Positions 58,828 through 64,000 of a DNA stretch of 64,000 bases are shown one piece after another. Position 1 is the stretch's first letter; each line of letters starts with the position of its first letter. The stretch comes from Rhodococcus sp. P1Y. GTDB lineage: Bacteria; Actinomycetota; Actinomycetes; Mycobacteriales; Mycobacteriaceae. Under the pieces are notes generated by a model. It saw only the letters and a program-made list of their open reading frames with translations, was not told the DNA's origin and made no database searches. A program made the translations under genes and the position numbers. The DNA is taken from NCBI RefSeq assembly GCF_003641205.1, contig NZ_CP032762.1, positions 5,600,001 through 5,664,000 of the forward strand. Reading direction: 5' to 3'.

Positions 58828-60248
58828 TTCCGTCTCCTTCTACCGTCGATGACGGCGCATGTGAGTGAACCGAGCAGCATCAGCGCACATACGCCGAGAC
58901 CGAGTGCGACTGCACGGCCGTAGTTGTTCTCGTTCGCAGCAAGGACGCCGAGGTAGATTCCCGACACTGCAGCGAGAGAGATCGTCGCGGACAATCGCTG
59001 GGACAGTTGCAGAAAACCGGCTGCTACGCCATTGGCCCCTGCTGGGGCGTATTCGAGGGTCATGCCACGGTTGGGTGCGTCGACGAATCCGCTTGCAAGG
59101 CCGGACAGTACGGCAAGTACGACGAACGCGGGCACGGTGAGTTCGCGCGGGAGGAAGTTGATGGTCGATACGTATCCCGCCACGACGAACAATTCGAGCA
59201 CGACAGCTCCGATCACCGCGGTGCGGCCCAACCTCACGACGACGCGCCAGCCGAAGGCCGACGTGACGGCCATCAGAATCGAGCTGCCGACCATGATCAG
59301 AGCAGCCTGCAGTGCGGGATACCCCAGACCTTCGATCAGGTACAGACTGAGCACTGCTTGCAGCGCCAGAATCGCGCCGAACCAGAACATCGCCACCATC
59401 GTCCCGAGCGTGTAGCCGCGCGACTGAACGAGGCCGGGAAGCAGAACTGGAGTTCCGCCTCCTGCGGCGAACTGCTTCTCCCAGAACCAGAATCCGACGA
59501 GAACGCCTGCACTGCCGATCACCGAAATCGCGGACAACGTGGCACCGAGCGAGGACACCATCGGGAACAGGAGGAGCAGTGTTGCCACGCCGAGCGCAAT
59601 GAGCCCGACCACGTCGATGCTCGCTCCCGATCGTCTGGACGAGTCCTTGCGAAGCCACGCAGCCGCAGCCGCGAGCGTGACGAGGGCGAACGGCACGTTG
59701 AGCAGCAACAGCAGACGCCACCCTACGTCCAGGTCCGCGACTCCGAGGACCACACCGCCCAGGATCGGACCGCACAGCCCTGCGAGACCGCCAGCAGTAC
59801 TGTACGCACCCAGTGCTTTTGCGCGTTCCCGACCGCTGTAACGATCGGTGATGATGCCGAGCACCTGCGAGCTGACGGTTCCTGCCCCGATACCCTGGCC
59901 GAGCCTCGCGGCGACGATCATCCAGGGCTCCGCCGCGAACGCACCGATGAGGCCCATCACCGAGAACAGACTCAACCCGATCAAGAAGAGTCGGCGACGC
60001 CCGATCACGTCCCCCAACCTGCCTGCCGGGACGAGCGCGAGACCGAACGTCAGCGAATAGCTCGCCAGGATCCACTGGACCTCCGACGTGCCTGCATCGA
60101 GCGAGGACCTGATGGCAGGCACGCCGATGCTGAGCACGGCAGAGTCCAGTAGCGTCGTGAATCCAGCTGCTGCGCAGACGAAGACGTCTTTGCGAGAGAC
60201 CGCGCGAGTCTCCTCCAGCTCAGCCTGCAGCGCTGCTATCGGTCTCAC
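58824..60248 (-). CDS. MFS transporter (DHA2-like, 14-helix type)
   Basis: This 474-residue transporter has about 14 hydrophobic segments. Motif-A-like VPAGRLGDVIGRRRLFLIGL and motif-C-like YSTAGGLAGLCGPILGGVVL are clear. The position inside a coupled run of sulfonate monooxygenase genes suggests uptake of an organosulfur substrate or export of a desulfonated product. GTG start with GGAG upstream; its 5' end overlaps the preceding gene by 29 bp. Confidence 0.9.
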   Translation of the reverse strand: MRPIAALQAELEETRAVSRKDVFVCAAAGFTTLLDSAVLSIGVPAIRSSLDAGTSEVQWILASYSLTFGLALVPAGRLGDVIGRRRLFLIGLSLFSVMGLIGAFAAEPWMIVAARLGQGIGAGTVSSQVLGIITDRYSGRERAKALGAYSTAGGLAGLCGPILGGVVLGVADLDVGWRLLLLLNVPFALVTLAAAAAWLRKDSSRRSGASIDVVGLIALGVATLLLLFPMVSSLGATLSAISVIGSAGVLVGFWFWEKQFAAGGGTPVLLPGLVQSRGYTLGTMVAMFWFGAILALQAVLSLYLIEGLGYPALQAALIMVGSSILMAVTSAFGWRVVVRLGRTAVIGAVVLELFVVAGYVSTINFLPRELTVPAFVVLAVLSGLASGFVDAPNRGMTLEYAPAGANGVAAGFLQLSQRLSATISLAAVSGIYLGVLAANENNYGRAVALGLGVCALMLLGSLTCAVIDGRRRRK

Positions 60249-61611
60249 CGGTCTTTCTCCGCGTCAACGGTTCGCGCAGTCCGAGGTGTCCTCGCAGGGT
60301 CGTCTCGGTGTACTCGGTTCGGTACGCGCCACGCTCCTGCAGCTCCGGTACCAACCAATCGACGATCTCGTCGAGCCCGCCGGGAACGATGTACGGCGAG
60401 ATGTTGAAGCCGTCCGTCGCGCCCTCACGGACCCACTTGGTGAGCTCATCGGCGACCTGCCCTGGCGTACCGGCGAACCCGGAACGCACTGTCGTCTCGA
60501 TCGCGACCTCGCGTAGCGACAGGTTCTTGGCCTCGGCAAGCGCGCGCCATTCCTTGGCGATCTCTACGGGATCCTTGCCGTCGCGGAATGCACCGCGAGT
60601 CGACGAGATCGGGGCAACCACTGGGTCTTCCGACGGCAATGGACCATCGGGGTCGCGGTCCGACAGATCCTTGCCCCACACAAGTCCGACGAGAGAGAGC
60701 GCAGTGGGGCCGGTGAACTGGCCATCGCGGACCCACCGCTCCTTCTCCTCCACCTCGGCGGCGTTCTCCGCCAACACGATCTGCGTACCCGGAAGAATCT
60801 TGATGTCGTCCTCGGGACGACCCGCGGCACGCAGACGGGCCCGGATGTCGTTGGCGAACGTCAGCGCTTCGTCGAAATCGGTTCCGTGACGTGAGAAGAT
60901 GACGTCGGCGTTGGCCGCGGCGAAATCCCGACCCGTCGGCGAATCCCCCGCTTGGAAGATCACCGGGTGGCCCTGACGGCTCCGAGGCAGCGTGGAGTCG
61001 AGGTCGACGTCGAATTGGGAAGTCGAAAGCGACACTCTTTGCACTGCATCCTTCTCTGCCCAGAATTCACTGTCGCGGGAGGTCGCGATGGCGTCGTCCG
61101 CCCACGCGTCCCAGATCGCACGAGCGGTACGGATGAACTGATCTGCCCGTTCGTAGCGCAGTTCGTGATCGAGGAAGCCGCCACGCCGGAAGTTCTCGCC
61201 CGTCCACGCATTGTCGGTGGTGACGGCATTCCAACCAGCTCTGCCGTCGGAGAGGATGTCAAGGCCCGCGAGGCGCCTGGCAAGGTCGCCCGGCTCGTTG
61301 TAGGTGGTGTTCTGGGTGGCGACAAGGCCTATGTTCGAGGTGATTCCGGCGAGCGCCGACAGCTGAGCGATGGCGTCGGGGCGTCCCGCGATGTCGAGGT
61401 CGAGGATCTTGCCTTCCTGCTCACGCAGGCGCAGCCCCTCGCCGAGGAAGAAGGCGTCGAACAGGCCTCGTTCTGCGGTTCCGATGATGCGTCGGAAGGT
61501 CTCGAAATCTATCTGCGAACCGCTCGCCGGGTCCGACCAGATCGTCGTGTGATTGACGCCCTGGAAGAACACACCGAAGTGAACCTGAGCGTCTGGACGG
61601 TGCAAAGTCAT
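60220..61611 (-). CDS. LLM flavin monooxygenase (NtaA/SnaA/DszA family)
   Basis: This 463-residue monooxygenase begins VHFGVFFQGVNHTTIWSDPA and has LSDGRAGWNAVTTDNAWTGE, NFRRGGFLDHELRYERADQF and ETTLRGHLGLREPLTRRKTG. It is a paralogue of the 49718-51097 enzyme. It shares the minus-strand operon with ssuD and an MFS carrier. Confidence 0.9.
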   Translation of the reverse strand: MTLHRPDAQVHFGVFFQGVNHTTIWSDPASGSQIDFETFRRIIGTAERGLFDAFFLGEGLRLREQEGKILDLDIAGRPDAIAQLSALAGITSNIGLVATQNTTYNEPGDLARRLAGLDILSDGRAGWNAVTTDNAWTGENFRRGGFLDHELRYERADQFIRTARAIWDAWADDAIATSRDSEFWAEKDAVQRVSLSTSQFDVDLDSTLPRSRQGHPVIFQAGDSPTGRDFAAANADVIFSRHGTDFDEALTFANDIRARLRAAGRPEDDIKILPGTQIVLAENAAEVEEKERWVRDGQFTGPTALSLVGLVWGKDLSDRDPDGPLPSEDPVVAPISSTRGAFRDGKDPVEIAKEWRALAEAKNLSLREVAIETTVRSGFAGTPGQVADELTKWVREGATDGFNISPYIVPGGLDEIVDWLVPELQERGAYRTEYTETTLRGHLGLREPLTRRKTGETDSSAAG

Positions 61612-61612
61612 A

Positions 61613-62647
61613 TCAGACCCTCTCGTAGCGATTTGCTGGGCGGGTGAGACCCAGGTTGCTTCGGAACGTCGAACCCGGGACCGGCCGGTGTGCGACGCCC
61701 GACTTCAGCAGCGGCGGAAGTACGTAGCGCGCAAGTTCGCGGATATCGGCGTCGATCACCGTCGGGAACAGGCGTACACCGTCGAACGTCTCGGCTGTCT
61801 CGGCGAGAAGGTCGACCAAACCGGCTGCGCTACCGGTATATTCGCGCCGGGAGCTGCTCGGTGCTCGAGTGTACGAATTCAACGACTCCAGCCGTTCCGA
61901 CGCCGAAGCGCTCGGCGTATCCAGTGTGACGTCCAGTTCGAGGAACGTCAGTCCTTGGCGTGTGGTGTCGGCATTCTGTGCGAGCACGACATCCACCTGA
62001 TCGCGATCGGCCTCCGTCCCGAACACGACGAGCTGACCCTGCGGCGGTCTAGGCACGATCGCCGGACCCTTGACCGAGAAGCTTTCTCCCTGGAAGTCGA
62101 CGTAGTGCAGCTTGTCCCGATCGAGGAACCGCCCGGACGCGTAGTCGCGGACCACGGCGTCGTCTTCCCACGAGTCCCACAGATCCCGTGCGACGGTAAT
62201 CGAATCACGCTGCTCGCGATCGAGATCGGCGGGCTCGCTGATCAACGGGCGTCCCCACGCACGTGCGACAGCGGGGTCGTGCACGCGCGTCGGAATCCAA
62301 CCACCTCGTCCGCGCGAACTGTAGTCGAGCGTGGCAATCTGGGACGAGATGTGGAACGGCTCGGCGTACGTCGTTCCGACGACCGGGACCAGCCCGATGG
62401 TCGAGGTGGTCGCGGCGACGAACGATGCTCGGTTGATTGCGTCGACACGAGCGGTGATGTCGCTGGTGGCGGGGACGATCGAGTCGTCGAAGGTCGCGAA
62501 CGTGAAACCCGCATTCTCGGCTGCAGCGACTTTGTGCTGCAGGACCCTTCCAGTCAACGATTCGCTCGGCGCGTGGTGCGCATGACGCCACGCGGCCGGA
62601 TGCCCTCCCTCCCCGTCCAACTCGATACCCAGGGCGAAAATGCTCAT
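61613..62647 (-). CDS. LLM flavin monooxygenase
   Basis: This 344-residue luciferase-like protein has IFALGIELDGEGGHPAAWRH, TLDYSSRGRGGWIPTRVHDP, ARDLWDSWEDDAVVRDYASG and DRDKLHYVDFQGESFSVKGP. It is the counterpart of the 51094-52197 enzyme; each sits next to a longer DszA-like partner, so the pair seems to have been duplicated as a unit. It overlaps the next upstream gene by 4 bp. Confidence 0.88.
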   Translation of the reverse strand: MSIFALGIELDGEGGHPAAWRHAHHAPSESLTGRVLQHKVAAAENAGFTFATFDDSIVPATSDITARVDAINRASFVAATTSTIGLVPVVGTTYAEPFHISSQIATLDYSSRGRGGWIPTRVHDPAVARAWGRPLISEPADLDREQRDSITVARDLWDSWEDDAVVRDYASGRFLDRDKLHYVDFQGESFSVKGPAIVPRPPQGQLVVFGTEADRDQVDVVLAQNADTTRQGLTFLELDVTLDTPSASASERLESLNSYTRAPSSSRREYTGSAAGLVDLLAETAETFDGVRLFPTVIDADIRELARYVLPPLLKSGVAHRPVPGSTFRSNLGLTRPANRYERV

Positions 62648-63717
62648 ACCAGAACCTCTTTCGGCGAATACTTGTTGGCACTGAGCGGTCTACTGCGAAT
62701 CCGCTCGCGCAGAACGGGTGCGACGTCGGACTGAAAGAGTTCCAAGCTGCGTCGCTGCTGGCACGGAGTCACGCCGTCGGCGTCGGCGCTGAGGTGTATG
62801 ACTTCGTGGCCGAACTGCTCGTGGTAACGACCAACCTTGTCGATCACTTGCTCTGGACTGCCGATGAGGGCCGAGCTGCGTTCGACGAGGTCTTCGAGGG
62901 AATCGAACACCACGGGAAGGCCCGCCTGACGCTGGGCAGCGAGCCTGGATTCGAAGGTGAATCTGTATGCGGCAACAGCTTCCTGCGAAGTCGGAGCCAC
63001 GTGGAATCCTGCTGTGCCGGCTCCGACGAGCGCATCCTCGGGACGACGGCCGTAGTGCGCCCACCGCTCGCGATAATGGCGGATCAGCTCGGCGTACGGC
63101 TGAATCGGATTGGTGACGTTCGCGGAGAAAATCGGGTCCCCGTAGTACGCCGCAAGATCGACGGACTCCTGACTGGTCGCGCTGCCGTGCCAGATCCTGA
63201 TGCGATCCTGCAGCGGCCTCGGGAGGGCTTTCGCATTGGTCAACGACGGGCGAAATTGCCCGTTCCACGTAACGTTCTCGCTGGCCCACAGCGTCCGAAA
63301 GAGCTCGTACGCTTCGCGATTGCGATCCCATTGATCTTCGGCCGTCACATGGAACAACTCGGCCTGCGCAGTACCGTTACCTTTGCCGATAATCAGTTCG
63401 AGCCTTCCGCCGGACAGGTTGTCCAGGGTCGAATAATCCTCGAACGCACGGACCGGGTCCAGCAGACTCAATGTCGTCACTGCCGTGAAGAGGCCGATGG
63501 TGCTGGTGCGAGCTGCGATGTTGCTCAGCACTACCGGCGGTGACGACGAGATGAACGGATCCTCGTGACGCTCACCCACTGCGAAACCGTCGAAACCCAG
63601 TTCTTCGGCGAGCACCGCCGTGTCGACGACGTCACGCAGTCGCTCGGCTGGACTCTTCTTCTCCTGGGAGATCGGGTCGGGGCGATGCGAGATGAGGCTC
63701 ATCAGCAAGAACTTCAT
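62644..63717 (-). CDS. LLM flavin monooxygenase
   Basis: This 357-residue luciferase-like protein begins KFLLMSLISHRPDPISQEKK and has LGFDGFAVGERHEDPFISSS, LDNLSGGRLELIIGKGNGTA and SLELFQSDVAPVLRERIRSR. It resembles bacterial luciferase-type oxidoreductases rather than DszA. The ATG at 63717 overlaps the upstream acetyltransferase stop as ATGA. Confidence 0.88.
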   Translation of the reverse strand: MKFLLMSLISHRPDPISQEKKSPAERLRDVVDTAVLAEELGFDGFAVGERHEDPFISSSPPVVLSNIAARTSTIGLFTAVTTLSLLDPVRAFEDYSTLDNLSGGRLELIIGKGNGTAQAELFHVTAEDQWDRNREAYELFRTLWASENVTWNGQFRPSLTNAKALPRPLQDRIRIWHGSATSQESVDLAAYYGDPIFSANVTNPIQPYAELIRHYRERWAHYGRRPEDALVGAGTAGFHVAPTSQEAVAAYRFTFESRLAAQRQAGLPVVFDSLEDLVERSSALIGSPEQVIDKVGRYHEQFGHEVIHLSADADGVTPCQQRRSLELFQSDVAPVLRERIRSRPLSANKYSPKEVLV

Positions 63718-64000
63718 GCAGCGCCCTCACAGACGAGGGACTTTTCGAACGGGTGGACGCCGATCTCCTCGGAGGGGAGGCTCGGATCGAACAGCGCCGT
63801 GTAACCGGCTGCGAGATAGAGCGCGACCGCCTCGGGCTGCCGCCATCCCGTGGTCAAGTAAATCCGCAGGTAGCCGCGCTCGGCTGCGATTCGCTCGAGT
63901 TCAGCAACAACGAGCGTGCCGAAGCCGCGTTTGCGGTGCGTCGCTGCAGTCCAGATGCGCTTGAGTTCGGCAGTGGTGTTGTCGTATTGACGAAACGCGC
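63714..64000 (-). CDS. GNAT-family N-acetyltransferase, C-terminal part (runs off the window)
   Basis: The visible 94 residues are the C-terminal half of a GNAT enzyme. The acetyl-CoA loop is THRKRGFGTLVVAELERIAA and the later motif is QPEAVALYLAAGYTALFDP. It is coupled by ATGA to the monooxygenase operon, so it is the first visible gene of that transcript. Its start and any promoter lie beyond the window. Confidence 0.85.
   Translation of the reverse strand, partial: AFRQYDNTTAELKRIWTAATHRKRGFGTLVVAELERIAAERGYLRIYLTTGWRQPEAVALYLAAGYTALFDPSLPSEEIGVHPFEKSLVCEGAA

Overview
The window is high-GC actinobacterial DNA, almost certainly from Rhodococcus or a close mycolic-acid relative. Gene content and order support this: fgd1, pta-ackA, pknG-glnH with its membrane partner, the thiamine genes, lpqL, xthA, def, sodC and a virR-like gene appear much as in the Mycobacterium tuberculosis Rv0407-Rv0433 region, interleaved with non-mycobacterial genes. 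GTG and TTG starts, 4-bp ATGA/GTGA overlaps, and convergent genes whose 3' ends overlap are common. No rRNA, tRNA, CRISPR array, insertion sequence, integrase or phage gene was seen.

Layout. 1-400: an ArsR-type repressor and the start of an SRPBCC gene. 643-7000: a complete Mrp/Mnh cation/proton antiporter operon, mnhA(B)CDEFG. 6978-17267: housekeeping and envelope genes (PAP2 phosphatase, carboxylate-amine ligase, sodC, virR-like, DUF3263, def, acetyltransferase, xthA, two small tandem GNATs, thiD, a class III cyclase with an apparent frameshift). 17268-24314: lpqL, an ABC-2 exporter, and thiO-thiS-thiG behind a TPP riboswitch, with thiE divergent, then a NUDIX fusion protein. 24433-34150: the membrane protein/glnH/pknG operon, ackA-pta, a Ddn-like oxidoreductase and fgd1. 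34214-40133: small accessory genes (DUF202, GNATs, dodecin, a nitroreductase-like protein, alpha/beta hydrolase, DUF427, uridine-kinase-like), with two gene relics and palindromic repeats.

40648-64000 is one large organosulfur-scavenging region. A plus-strand operon (SAM-type riboswitch, FAD/NAD(P)-binding protein, SsuA-like binding protein, SsuC, SsuB, DszA/NtaA-type monooxygenase) meets a long minus-strand array. That array runs GNAT, three luciferase-like monooxygenases, MFS transporter, ssuD, then a second SAM-type riboswitch, a 39-codon cysteine-containing leader peptide, a peptide-type ABC importer (binding protein, two permeases, double ATPase), two more monooxygenases, a DUF1684 protein and another monooxygenase. 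In all there are eight luciferase-like flavin monooxygenases, two ABC importers and an MFS carrier. The likely logic is import of sulfonates or other organosulfur compounds, cleavage of C-S bonds by reduced-flavin monooxygenases, and repression when SAM and cysteine are plentiful. No obvious flavin reductase lies in the window.

The most distinctive non-coding features are the two covarying SAM-type riboswitches, one stacked on a cysteine-type leader peptide, and two families of extragenic palindromes. One family (32991-33118) carries a perfect 23-bp inverted pair. The other occurs at three places (35404-35522, 42606-42651, 46719-46845) and supplies the stop codon of two upstream genes.
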